A stretch of DNA of 64,000 nucleotides, from assembly GCA_947500055.1 (NCBI GenBank), contig CANMQO010000007.1, forward strand, positions 124,001-188,000. The letters are read 5' to 3'. A program made the translations under genes and the position numbers. Shown here in pieces: positions 1-7,905 of the stretch. The notes beneath the pieces are model-generated. The model was not told the DNA's origin. It searched no databases and was given only the letters and a program-made list of their open reading frames with translations. This stretch comes from an uncultured Paracoccaceae bacterium (GTDB lineage Bacteria > Pseudomonadota > Alphaproteobacteria > Rhodobacterales > Rhodobacteraceae). The first letter of the stretch is position 1, and each line of letters starts with the position of its first letter.

Positions 1-368
1 GCGCGCGCCACAGCCGTCAGCGAGGTTTTCTGCCCGGCATAGGTCGGCTGATCACCGGTGGAGCCGTAGGACCCGTTATCGATGATCAGCAGCGTGTAGT
101 TGCCGGTCGCGTTGTTGGCGATGGTGGGCAAGGTGCCCAGATTGGTCAGCACCGACCCATCCCCGTCAATGGAGATCACGGGCTTGTCCTGCGCCAGCGC
201 GAGCCCGAACCCGATGGAGGATGACAGCCCCATCGTTCCCAACATGTAGAAATTGGTCGGCTGGTCGTCGATCATATGCAGTTCCTGACTGGGCAGGCCG
301 ATGTTGCAGACAACCAGATGGTCGCGGATGATGGGGGCGATTTCCTTGAGAATTTCAGAACGGATCAT
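1..368 (-). CDS. comE: Sulfopyruvate decarboxylase, beta subunit (3' part missing, window edge)
   Basis: Thiamine diphosphate-binding subunit of sulfopyruvate decarboxylase, which converts sulfopyruvate to sulfoacetaldehyde and CO2. The 122 visible residues begin MIRSEILKEI and contain the TPP/Mg motif GDG (residues 69-71) followed about 27 residues later by N98 (IIDN), as in the C-terminal TPP domain of the family. Its ATG overlaps the comD stop as ATGA, so the subunits are translationally coupled. The gene runs off the left edge, so the C-terminus and anything downstream (for example a sulfoacetaldehyde acetyltransferase xsc) cannot be judged. A phosphonopyruvate decarboxylase is the main alternative; the hps-like neighbours favour sulfopyruvate. 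Confidence 0.85.
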   Translation of the reverse strand, partial: MIRSEILKEIAPIIRDHLVVCNIGLPSQELHMIDDQPTNFYMLGTMGLSSSIGFGLALAQDKPVISIDGDGSVLTNLGTLPTIANNATGNYTLLIIDNGSYGSTGDQPTYAGQKTSLTAVAR

Positions 369-871
369 TGGTCGCCATAGCCTCCCCAGAAGTTGGCGTC
401 GGTCAGGATCGCGACCGGCTTGTTGCACATGAAGGTGTATTTGAGGATGTTGTCGAATTCCTCGACATCCTTTTGCCAGTGGAAGTGGTAGGTGGGGATG
501 TTCAGCTGGGCCAGCAGCGCCTTGGTATGCACCGCCATTTCCACCTGACAGGCGACCGGTTCGCGCAATTCGCCCCGGTAGCTGATCAGCATAGGCAGTG
601 GCATCCGGTAGTATTGGATCAGCGTGGCCAGCGTGTTGATTGTCACCCCGATTGCGGTGTTCTGCATGATGATGGCTGGCCGTTTGCCTGCCATATGCGC
701 GCCTGCGCAGAGCCCCATGCCTTCGTCTTCCTTGTTGGAAGGGATGTGGAATATATCGTCGCGTTTTTCGACCTCTTCGATCACACCGGCCAGCTGTTTG
801 CAGGGAACGGTGGTCACAAAGGAGATATCGTTGGCGACAAGATCATCCGCGATCTTCTTGTCGATGTTCAT
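365..871 (-). CDS. comD: Sulfopyruvate decarboxylase, alpha subunit
   Basis: Pyrimidine-binding half of the two-subunit TPP enzyme that decarboxylates sulfopyruvate. It is 168 residues, the usual size for ComD, with the family features FVTTVPCKQL near residue 20 and the conserved Glu region NKEDEGMGLCAGAH near residues 47-60. ComDE was described in archaeal coenzyme M synthesis; in roseobacters the same pair acts catabolically on sulfolactate-derived sulfopyruvate. It sits 54 bp after a universal stress protein gene and overlaps comE by 4 bp. Separate alpha and beta genes, rather than a fused phosphonopyruvate decarboxylase, support the call. Confidence 0.87.
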   Translation of the reverse strand: MNIDKKIADDLVANDISFVTTVPCKQLAGVIEEVEKRDDIFHIPSNKEDEGMGLCAGAHMAGKRPAIIMQNTAIGVTINTLATLIQYYRMPLPMLISYRGELREPVACQVEMAVHTKALLAQLNIPTYHFHWQKDVEEFDNILKYTFMCNKPVAILTDANFWGGYGDQ

Positions 872-925
872 CAGGGTTTGCCTTTCATATGCAGCGCGCT
901 GTGGCGCTTTTGGGAGGAATGTTGT

Positions 926-1336
926 TCAGGAACTGCGGTGCATATGCACAGCACAAGGCGCGTGGCGCACGACCCGCGCTGCCGTTGAGCCAAGCAGATA
1001 GTCGCTGAGCCCCGGTTTATGCGAGCCGATAACGACGCAATCAATTGCATGTTCGCCTGCATAATCAATGATCGTGCGTGCGGTATGGCCTGTCACGATC
1101 TTGGGGGTGATGCCAGGCAGGTCTTTGACCTTGTTCTCAAGGCTGGTTTTCGCGCGGTTGAACCCTTCCTTTATGACTTCGTCATCCAGATAGGCCCGCA
1201 CAGAGCTTTGCGCCGCTTCATAGACATGCAGGGCGATGATTTCGCAATCGTCGCTGCCCAGCGCGTCGGCAATTTCCAGCGTTTGTGGTGACAGCCCGTG
1301 GTCAAGCGCCATGGGCACCAGAATTTTACGATACAT
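926..1336 (-). CDS. Universal stress protein (UspA family)
   Basis: Single Usp domain of 136 residues, starting MYRKILVPMALD, with the C-terminal nucleotide-binding loop GSHKPGLSDYLLGSTAARVV that matches the ATP-binding subtype. An ATG two codons earlier (1342) is possible, but the GGAG ribosome site lies 6 bases before the 1336 ATG and only one base before the other, so 1336 is preferred. It stands between the dehydrogenase genes and comD in the same operon. Usp domains are found next to TRAP transporter genes in marine bacteria, so it may sense energy state or couple to uptake; that role is inferred. Confidence 0.85.
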   Translation of the reverse strand: MYRKILVPMALDHGLSPQTLEIADALGSDDCEIIALHVYEAAQSSVRAYLDDEVIKEGFNRAKTSLENKVKDLPGITPKIVTGHTARTIIDYAGEHAIDCVVIGSHKPGLSDYLLGSTAARVVRHAPCAVHMHRSS

Positions 1337-1361
1337 TGTCATTCTCCGTCTGATTTGTGGC

Positions 1362-2342
1362 CTAGCCCCAGGGGTTCAGGATGATTTTGGGTGCTGCAAC
1401 CTTGCCCGCCCGCAGGTCGGCAAAGGCGCTTGCCCCGTCGGAAAGCGGCCGCTGTTCTGTCCAGTCAAGTGACCTCAGCCTGCCGTCAAAGATCGCCGCA
1501 GCGGTATCCCGGAAATCCTGCATCGTATAGGTATAGGTGCCGATAAAGGTGATTTCCTGCAAGGTCATCCGCCGCACATCCAGCCCGCCTGTATCTTCGC
1601 CCAGCCCCACATGGGCGATCACCCCGCCGGGGCTGACCCGTTCTGAGGCCAGTTTGCGCGTTGCTGCATAACCAACGGCGTCGATGATCAGTGAGGAGTT
1701 ATCCTGCGTTTCTGCCACGGCTGTTTGTCCGCAGCGGTCCTGCAGGAAAGCGCGTCTTGTGTCATTGGGTTCGACAATGGTGACATTGTCCATTCCCATC
1801 GCCCTAAGGGCAAGGGCCGCTGCCAATCCGATTGCCCCGCCACCGATCACCAGTGCGTCGCTTGCCATGCACGGATGCAATGCGGCCAGTGCCAGTCTTG
1901 CGGCATGCCAACTGACTGCGAGCGGTTCGGCGAGGGCTGCTTTTTCAAACGGAACGTCATCGGGCACCGTCACCAGATTGCTGTCCGGCATGGCCACGAA
2001 TTGCGCGAACGCCCCCTGTCGCGGCGGCATCGAAATGATCTGTCGGTCACCGCAGAGATTTTCCCGCCCGGTTGCACAGGCAGTGCAGGTGCCACAGGAC
2101 ACAAGCGGGTTGATCGTGACCCGCCGCCCGTCCTGTGCCCCGCCGATGATTGTGCCCGCTGCCTCATGCCCCAGAATAAGCGGGGCAGGGCGCCGCGCAT
2201 CATGCCCCAGATAGGCATGCATGTCAGAGCCGCAAATCCCCGAGGCTGCAATCTTGATCAGGTGTTCCCCGATGCCCGGCTGCGCATCTGGCATGTCCCG
2301 GAAACCCAGATTTTCCACCGCGTCATAAACCAGTGCTTTCAT
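1362..2342 (-). CDS. Zinc-dependent MDR alcohol dehydrogenase, HpsP/HpsO-like
   Basis: Medium-chain dehydrogenase of 326 residues starting MKALVYDAVENLGF. It has the catalytic zinc motif GICGSDMHAYLGH, the GHE triad (LGHEAAG), a structural-zinc loop CGTCTACATGRENLC with four cysteines, and a Rossmann GGGAIGLAAA. The ATG overlaps the stop of the upstream SDR gene (ATGA). In known DHPS clusters a pair of dehydrogenases interconverts the DHPS enantiomers through a 2-keto intermediate so that HpsN can act; this gene and the SDR gene fit that pair. Which one is HpsO and which HpsP is not decided here. The longer reading frame back to 2408 lies inside the SDR gene and is rejected. Confidence 0.8.
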   Translation of the reverse strand: MKALVYDAVENLGFRDMPDAQPGIGEHLIKIAASGICGSDMHAYLGHDARRPAPLILGHEAAGTIIGGAQDGRRVTINPLVSCGTCTACATGRENLCGDRQIISMPPRQGAFAQFVAMPDSNLVTVPDDVPFEKAALAEPLAVSWHAARLALAALHPCMASDALVIGGGAIGLAAALALRAMGMDNVTIVEPNDTRRAFLQDRCGQTAVAETQDNSSLIIDAVGYAATRKLASERVSPGGVIAHVGLGEDTGGLDVRRMTLQEITFIGTYTYTMQDFRDTAAAIFDGRLRSLDWTEQRPLSDGASAFADLRAGKVAAPKIILNPWG

Positions 2343-3100
2343 TTCGCTGTGAACCCCCCATCCACCATCAGTATCTGTCCAGTGACATAGGCTGACGCGT
2401 CGCTGCAAAGAAACAACAATGGTCCGTCAATGTCATCCAACTGCCCATTGCGTCCGATGCAAGTCTGTGTGGCATTACGTGCCGTCCGGTCCGGATCGTC
2501 GAAAACTGCCGCAGTCAATTCGGTGGGAAAGAAGCCCGGCCCGATGGCGTTGGCGTTGATCCCGTGGGGTGACCATGCCTCTGCCATCGCGCGGGTCATT
2601 TGCCCGATACCGCCTTTGGTTGCCCCATAGGCGATGCCGCCCGGAAAGGCGCGGGTTGTTTGCAGCGAGGCGAAATTGACGATCCGCCCCCAACCTTTTG
2701 CCTTCATCGCGGGCACCAGCGCCTGGCTGAGAAAGAAGGGCGCGGTGAGGTTGATGGCCAATGTCTGATCCCAGCCCGCATCGGTGACATCATCCGCCAC
2801 TTCACGCGTGTTCAGCCCCGCCGCATGGATGATGATATCGGGCGCGCCAAAGGGTGAGGCGATATCAGCGGCCAGTTGGTTGATGCCGGACCGGTCTGTG
2901 ATATCAGCGGCGACGGCGGCGGCCTGACCGCCGATTTCATCGCGCATCTGCTGCAAGGCATCCGCCCGCCGCGCGACCCCCACCACCTGCGCGCCGGCCG
3001 CAGCTAGGGCCACAGCGGCACGCCGCCCAAGACCGGAGCTTGCGCCAGTGACGCAGGCCACCTTGCCCGTCAGGTCAAAAAGGGCGCGCGGGACTGACAT
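2339..3100 (-). CDS. Short-chain dehydrogenase, HpsO/HpsP-like
   Basis: Classical SDR of 253 residues: cofactor motif TGASSGLG (18-25), NAG-type motif HAAG (92-95), and catalytic S145, Y158 and K162 (AYGATK). The C-terminus VTGQILMVDGGFTAK is typical of the gluconate/3-oxoacyl reductase branch. It overlaps hpsN by one base (TGATG) and the MDR gene by four, so the three dehydrogenases are tightly coupled. Inferred role: oxidising or reducing the C2 hydroxyl of DHPS in enantiomer interconversion. On sequence alone the substrate is unknown. Confidence 0.8.
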   Translation of the reverse strand: MSVPRALFDLTGKVACVTGASSGLGRRAAVALAAAGAQVVGVARRADALQQMRDEIGGQAAAVAADITDRSGINQLAADIASPFGAPDIIIHAAGLNTREVADDVTDAGWDQTLAINLTAPFFLSQALVPAMKAKGWGRIVNFASLQTTRAFPGGIAYGATKGGIGQMTRAMAEAWSPHGINANAIGPGFFPTELTAAVFDDPDRTARNATQTCIGRNGQLDDIDGPLLFLCSDASAYVTGQILMVDGGFTAK

Positions 3101-4407
3101 CAGCCTTCCGCAGACAGATCGAAATTTTCGCCGGGGAAGTATTTGGCAAGCCGCACATCAGCGGCGCGCGCATGCCCTTCCATCCCTTCCAGCCGCGAAA
3201 TGCGCGCGGTGGCCTCGGCCACGCGTTTGGACGCATCGCGGGTCGTGCGCTGCCATGTGACGATCTTCATGTATTTATGCACCGAAAGGCCGCCGGTGTA
3301 GCTGGCCGCACCCGAGGTTGGCAGCACGTGGTTGGTGCCGGTCGCCTTGTCGCCATAGGATACAGTGGTTTCTTCGCCCAGGAAAAGTGAGCCATAGCAC
3401 GTCAGACGGTTCAGCCACCAATCAAGGTCTGCCGCTTGCACCGTCAGGTGTTCGGGCGCGTATGCGTCGGAACAGGCGGCCATATCCTCGCGATCTTTAC
3501 AGATGATCACCTCTGCATAGTCGCGCCACGCGGCGGCGGCGTTTTCGCGGTTCAGTTCCGGCAGATCGGCGATCAGGTCGGGCACCATGGTCATGACCTT
3601 TTCGGCCAAGGCCCGGTCATCTGTGACCAGCCAGACGGGGGAGTTGTAGCCATGTTCGGCTTGGCTGACCAAGTCCGTCGCCACGACATGCGCATCGGCG
3701 TCCTTATCTGCAAGGATCAGGCTGTCGGTGGGGCCTGCAATCATGTCGATGCCCACGCGACCAAAGAGGATGCGCTTGGCTTCGGCCACAAACTGGTTGC
3801 CGGGGCCGACAAGGATATTGGCCTTGGGCAGCCCGAACAGGCCGAATGTCATCGCGGCGACGCCTTGGACGCCACCCATCGCCATGATTTTGTCCGCGCC
3901 GCAGATATGGGCGGCATAGACAATGGCCGGGGCCACGCCGACGTCGGGGCGAGGGGGTGAACAGGCGGTGATGTGGCGGCAACCTGCCACCTTGGCCGTT
4001 GTCACCGTCATGATGGCAGAGGCGATATGGCTGTAGCGCCCGCCGGGGACATAGCAGCCGGCCGCATCCACAGGGATTGCCTTTTGGCCTGCGATGAAAC
4101 CGGGTTCAATCTCCATCTCCACATCTGTCAGGGTGGATTTCTGGGTTTCGGCAAAGCGCCGCACGTTATCATGGGCGAAGCGGATATCAGCCTTCAGCTT
4201 TTCAGGGACCAGATCGCAGGCGGCTTTGATTTCGTCCTGGGTCATGATGACGTTACCGTCATATTGATCGAACTTCGCGGCGTATTCCAAGGCCTTTGCA
4301 TCGCCGCCGGTTTCAATATCCGAAAGGATGCCTTGCACGATTTCATGCGTTTTGGAGGCGTCCGACTTTGCCGTCAGCGTCGCTTTTTTCAGGTATTCAC
4401 GCGTCAT
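3100..4407 (-). CDS. hpsN: Sulfopropanediol 3-dehydrogenase (histidinol dehydrogenase family)
   Basis: NAD-dependent, zinc-containing enzyme of the HisD fold; HpsN oxidises (R)-DHPS in two steps to (R)-sulfolactate. From the ATG at 4407 (AGGAAG ribosome site upstream) it is 435 residues. HisD landmarks are present: GPGNQF (201-206), zinc ligands Q249 and H252 (SQAEHG), catalytic E319-H320 (APEHL), D353 (YGDKATGTNH) and H412 near the C-terminus. It is not in a his operon but follows TRAP transporter genes and precedes two dehydrogenases and comDE, which points to HpsN rather than HisD. The 30-residue upstream extension lacks a ribosome site and overlaps the TRAP gene. Confidence 0.87.
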   Translation of the reverse strand: MTREYLKKATLTAKSDASKTHEIVQGILSDIETGGDAKALEYAAKFDQYDGNVIMTQDEIKAACDLVPEKLKADIRFAHDNVRRFAETQKSTLTDVEMEIEPGFIAGQKAIPVDAAGCYVPGGRYSHIASAIMTVTTAKVAGCRHITACSPPRPDVGVAPAIVYAAHICGADKIMAMGGVQGVAAMTFGLFGLPKANILVGPGNQFVAEAKRILFGRVGIDMIAGPTDSLILADKDADAHVVATDLVSQAEHGYNSPVWLVTDDRALAEKVMTMVPDLIADLPELNRENAAAAWRDYAEVIICKDREDMAACSDAYAPEHLTVQAADLDWWLNRLTCYGSLFLGEETTVSYGDKATGTNHVLPTSGAASYTGGLSVHKYMKIVTWQRTTRDASKRVAEATARISRLEGMEGHARAADVRLAKYFPGENFDLSAEG

Positions 4408-4418
4408 TTTTGAACTTC

Positions 4419-5747
4419 CTACTTGTAGATATCTGGCAGCAGCGTTGTTGAGATGGCTGGCACATAGGCGATCAGCAACACCACAACGAACATGCACAGG
4501 ACGAATGGAACGGCGCGGGCCGCGATTTTCAGAATGCTTTCGCCGGTGATCCCAGACACAACGAACAGGTTCAACCCCAGTGGCGGTGTGATGAAGCCAA
4601 CCCCAAGGGCGGTGATCATCATGATGCAGAACTGGATTTCGTTCATGCCGATATTGTCGGCCAGTGGTTTCAGGATCGGGGCGAGGATCACGATATTGGG
4701 CGTGGTTTCCATCACGCAGCCAGCCGCGATCAGGATGCCGATCATCAACAGGATCAGGATCCAGGGTTCATCCGTCAGGCTGGTGATCGAGGTCACAAAC
4801 CCTTGTGGCACACCCATGATTGCCAGGGCTTCGGCCAGCGGCACGGAAAAGGCGATGATGGGCAGGATAACACCATTCACCTTGGCTGAACTGACCAGCA
4901 TGGCCGGAAAGTCGGCCAGCGATAGCGTGCGCAGGATGAACCCCATTATGATGGTCACGACAACGGCGGTGGCGCCCGCCTCTGTCGGGGTCAGACGTCC
5001 GGAGAAGATGCCGTAGAAAATGATGCCCGGCACGATAAATGCGTACCAGCCGGATTTCAGCGAGCGGCCCAGATTGCCGAACCATTCGCCCGCTGACATC
5101 ATCCCGCCGTCTTCGTAGTTGTAGATGCGGTTGACGATCAGATTGGTGATCAGGATCGAAAACAGGATCGCCAGACCGGGGATCAATGCCGCCAGAAACA
5201 GGGTGGAGGCGGATATGCCCAGCACGAGGCCAATGATGATATAGGCAATTGAGGGCGGGATCAGGATGCCGGTACAGGCACCTGCAGCCACCAGTGCGCA
5301 GGCATAAGGGCGGGGGTAGCCGCTTTCGACCAGCCGAGCGATTGTCATGCGCCCCACCGCCGCAGCACCCGCCGCGTCAGAGCCTGAGATGGCCGCGAAC
5401 ATGCCGCAGACCAGCACCGTGGCGGACCCAAACCCGCCCTTGGCAAAACATGTCAGCGCCTCGGCCACATCCAGAAATTTTCGCGATAACCCAGTTCGGA
5501 CAAGCACGTCACCGGTCAGAATAAAGAGCGGCACAGCCGTTAGTGCAAAGGCGTCAATCCCGGTGAAAAGCCGTTCGCCAACAAGGCTGAGCGGTAGATC
5601 CCCCGACATGACAAGCATCAGGATGGCTGATGTGCCGATGGCGGCCCAGACAGGCACGGCCAATGCGATTAGAAGGACGAAGAGGATCACAGGAACGTAA
5701 AAGTCCCACCCCAGTTCGACCGTTTGATTAAGCGTATTCCAAAGCAT
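4419..5747 (-). CDS. TRAP transporter large permease (DctM-like)
   Basis: Large membrane subunit of a tripartite ATP-independent periplasmic transporter, 442 residues with about 12 hydrophobic segments (DedA/DctM family). Seen in sequence: FALTAVPLFILTGDVLVRTGL in the N-terminal third, the GSDAAGAAAVG region, and GVGFITPPLGLNLFVVSG near the end, all typical of DctM. It sits 13 bp after the small subunit gene and ends 11 bp before hpsN. Likely imports DHPS using the sodium gradient, analogous to HpsM of known DHPS clusters; the substrate is inferred from context. Confidence 0.9.
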   Translation of the reverse strand: MLWNTLNQTVELGWDFYVPVILFVLLIALAVPVWAAIGTSAILMLVMSGDLPLSLVGERLFTGIDAFALTAVPLFILTGDVLVRTGLSRKFLDVAEALTCFAKGGFGSATVLVCGMFAAISGSDAAGAAAVGRMTIARLVESGYPRPYACALVAAGACTGILIPPSIAYIIIGLVLGISASTLFLAALIPGLAILFSILITNLIVNRIYNYEDGGMMSAGEWFGNLGRSLKSGWYAFIVPGIIFYGIFSGRLTPTEAGATAVVVTIIMGFILRTLSLADFPAMLVSSAKVNGVILPIIAFSVPLAEALAIMGVPQGFVTSITSLTDEPWILILLMIGILIAAGCVMETTPNIVILAPILKPLADNIGMNEIQFCIMMITALGVGFITPPLGLNLFVVSGITGESILKIAARAVPFVLCMFVVVLLIAYVPAISTTLLPDIYK

Positions 5748-5760
5748 ATCGGTCCCGCCC

Positions 5761-6273
5761 CTAGTCGAACAGTTTATCGCCTTCGTAGACGGGTGTGCCG
5801 TCCCGAAGCGATTTCACGTCACGGATGAATGATTGCACCAGTCGCAGGATCATCAGCGCAAAGCCAAGTGGAACGGCCATCAGGAACCAGACCTTGGACA
5901 CCCGCAGCCCGTCAGTGACCGACCCGAACTTGGCCGAGACATGCACCGTTTCAATGGACCAGTAGAGCGCGATGATCGCGACGCCGAACATCACCAGATC
6001 GCCAAAGATATAGAGTACGGCCTTTGGGCGCGGCCCCATGTAATGCATCAGCACGTCAATGCGGATATGCGCCCGTTCTTTGACGGCAGCAGCAGCCCCA
6101 ACCCATGCAAGGTAGATGAAGGAATAGCGCACGATCTCTTCACCCCAAATAGACGAGTAAGAGAAAATCTCGCGCCGCAGCACCTCGATCGCCATGGTGA
6201 TCACCAGCATGACGTAGAAGACCAGAAGCAGCCAGCGCTCTGCGTCCCTGTCTATCCTTTGCAATAGTCCCAT
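5761..6273 (-). CDS. TRAP transporter small permease (DctQ-like)
   Basis: Small four-helix membrane subunit, 170 residues from MGLLQRIDRDAERW, with the family features ERWLLLVFYVMLVITMAIEVLRR, the EEIVRYSFIYLAWVGAAAAV segment, and H-x-R-I-D-V (AHIRIDV). An upstream ATG at 6336 would add 21 residues, but only the 6273 ATG has a clear ribosome site (GGAG, spacing 7), so it is preferred. A strong hairpin separates it from the binding-protein gene, probably lowering expression of the membrane subunits relative to the abundant binding protein. Confidence 0.87.
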   Translation of the reverse strand: MGLLQRIDRDAERWLLLVFYVMLVITMAIEVLRREIFSYSSIWGEEIVRYSFIYLAWVGAAAAVKERAHIRIDVLMHYMGPRPKAVLYIFGDLVMFGVAIIALYWSIETVHVSAKFGSVTDGLRVSKVWFLMAVPLGFALMILRLVQSFIRDVKSLRDGTPVYEGDKLFD

Positions 6274-6353
6274 CTTTTCGCTCCGTGAAACGGCCGCAGG
6301 GGATTGTTTGGCCAAAGGCTGGCCAGTGAACCCCATGATGCATTGAGAGGAAT

Positions 6354-6379
6354 GCCGGACGCCTGATAGGGCGTCCGGC
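6354..6379 (-). terminator. Intra-operon hairpin between TRAP binding-protein and small-permease genes
   Basis: A perfect 10-bp inverted repeat (GCCGGACGCC / GGCGTCCGGC) with a 6-base loop lies 9 bp after the binding-protein stop and before the permease genes. There is no long U-tract, so it more likely stabilises the upstream mRNA or attenuates transcription partially than terminates it completely. Such hairpins after a solute-binding protein gene are common in transporter operons. Confidence 0.7.
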
Positions 6380-6387
6380 GGATTGGT

Positions 6388-7536
6388 TTACGCGTCGTGG
6401 ACGTAGTATTTGCCCTGCGTGCCAGCCGCTTCTTCCATCTTGGCGAAAGCGTCCATGGAACCGGCAAGTTCTGTCTTGAACTCGTCCCATTCGGACCGCT
6501 GGTAGCCGCCTGCCTCTTTCCATTCGCCCAGCTGATCATCGCTGAGGCTGTGGAATTCGACACCGGCCTTGGCCAGCTCAGCCATGGCGTAGGCGCGGGC
6601 GGATGGCACCTTGGCCAGGTTCTGATGCGCGGTCATCTCTGACCCCCACATGATCCCTTCCTGCACATCGGCGGGCATGGAGTTGAACCATTCCAGGTTA
6701 CAGGAGTAAACCTGACTGTCCGGCACGGCCTGGGTAAAGGTCACATGGGACAGGATATCCTTGAAGCCAAAGACATAAAGCGCGCCCACGGATGGGTCGA
6801 GCGCATCAGCCACACCCTGTTTGATCGCAGATGGTGTTTCGCCCCAAGCAACTGGTGTCGGGTTTGCCCCGACCATGCGGTAATACTGCTGCAACATCTT
6901 TGAACCGGGGACCCGGAATTTCACGCCTGACAGGTCGGATGGTGACAGGACAGCGCCAGCACCGCCCTTGCGCACGGCAACCACGCGGGGGTCGATATTG
7001 ACGTAGAACAGCGCCTTGAAGCCGTTCGCCTCGACCTTTGGATGCACCTCGGCATTCCAGAAATCAGAATTCACGAGGTTTGTGAAGCGCTGGTTGGAAC
7101 CGCACAGATACGGCATGTTGATCAGGTCAACCGTGGACGCAAAGGGCGCAAAGTTGGACAGCGAATGCTGTGCCGCTTGAATTGTGCCGCCCTGAACCGC
7201 CTGCACCAGTGCGCCGCCGGCACCAAGCTGCCCGCCGGGGGCCAGTTTCACATAGACCTTGCCGTTGGTGGCGTTCTGGATGTTTTCCTTCAGGTCCAAT
7301 TGCATGATCGGATAGCTGCGCGATGCGCCCAGAACATAGGCGGTGGCGACGGTCATCACGTGATCAGCCGCATTTTCGCGGTCACGTTCTTCGTTGGCGG
7401 TCTGGGCGACAGCGGCAGATGACCAGAGCATGCCGCCTGCACCGGCGACCATCGCAGCCGTAAAGCCGCCAGTTGCCGTCAGTTTCAGGAAATTCCGACG
7501 CTCGGCCGAGGCCAGTGCGCGTTTTTCGTTGTTCAT
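6388..7536 (-). CDS. TRAP transporter solute-binding protein (DctP family), Tat-exported
   Basis: Periplasmic binding protein of 382 residues. The N-terminus carries a twin-arginine signal (RRNFLK at 13-18, followed by a hydrophobic stretch and an AVAQ cleavage-like site near residue 45), unlike the Sec signals of most DctP proteins. The DctP core shows LAPGGQLGAGGALVQAVQGG and the conserved FRVPGSKMLQQYYRMVGA-type segment with the substrate-carboxylate Arg. First large gene of the operon, followed by a hairpin and the two permease genes. It should bind the sulfonate substrate; ligand specificity is inferred from the operon. Confidence 0.9.
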   Translation of the reverse strand: MNNEKRALASAERRNFLKLTATGGFTAAMVAGAGGMLWSSAAVAQTANEERDRENAADHVMTVATAYVLGASRSYPIMQLDLKENIQNATNGKVYVKLAPGGQLGAGGALVQAVQGGTIQAAQHSLSNFAPFASTVDLINMPYLCGSNQRFTNLVNSDFWNAEVHPKVEANGFKALFYVNIDPRVVAVRKGGAGAVLSPSDLSGVKFRVPGSKMLQQYYRMVGANPTPVAWGETPSAIKQGVADALDPSVGALYVFGFKDILSHVTFTQAVPDSQVYSCNLEWFNSMPADVQEGIMWGSEMTAHQNLAKVPSARAYAMAELAKAGVEFHSLSDDQLGEWKEAGGYQRSEWDEFKTELAGSMDAFAKMEEAAGTQGKYYVHDA

Positions 7537-7561
7537 TTGTTATTCCTCCCGGTGGATCTGT

Positions 7562-7747
7562 TCAGCGTCCGTTCTTTTGCTTTCGGTCCGCTTCCTTTTT
7601 TAGAATCGCAACAACGAAAAGGATCGTGGCCGCAAATAGAACCAGCATTTCACCCACATCCCCCAAATAGGCGCTGTTCCAGAGCGCGCCGCTGACGACA
7701 TTTGCGAAGTAGATCGCAAAAATAACGGCAGAAGCTATGAGAAACAT
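7562..7747 (-). CDS. Small membrane protein at the head of the DHPS operon
   Basis: A 61-residue protein from MFLIASAVIFAIYFANV, preceded by GGAGG 8 bases upstream of the ATG. It has two predicted transmembrane helices (about residues 1-20 and 32-50) and a basic C-terminus (KKEADRKQKNGR). It is the first gene after the LacI-type operator and precedes the TRAP binding protein by 25 bp. No function is recognised; position suggests an accessory to the TRAP transporter. The longer frame to 7786 has no ribosome site and would touch the operator. Confidence 0.7.
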   Translation of the reverse strand: MFLIASAVIFAIYFANVVSGALWNSAYLGDVGEMLVLFAATILFVVAILKKEADRKQKNGR

Positions 7748-7786
7748 CGCTGGGTCCTCCAGATGCGAATCGGCTCTGAAAGTCAC

Positions 7787-7800
7787 TGTAAGCGCTTACA
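7787..7800. promoter_or_regulatory. LacI-family operator in divergent promoter
   Basis: TGTAAGCGCTTACA is a perfect 14-bp palindrome with the central CG typical of LacI/GalR operators. It lies 40 bp upstream of the first DHPS operon gene and upstream of the divergent regulator gene, so it can control both. A second possible half-site (CCTTACA) follows at about 7814-7820. Confidence 0.82.
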
Positions 7801-7905
7801 TTAATAATGAAAACCCTTACATTTGGGGAAACTGTGTTAAGGATGGTGACAGTAGAAGCGCATATGTTAAGGGGCGGGATGCCCCGTGAAACATGGAAAC
7901 TCGAA

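Noticed and set aside
368-988. Plus-strand open frame of 206 codons over comD and Usp genes
   Set aside because: It is the antisense of well-recognised genes with no family features.
3436-3960. Plus-strand frame of 174 codons opposite hpsN
   Set aside because: Antisense to a conserved enzyme; caused by high G+C.
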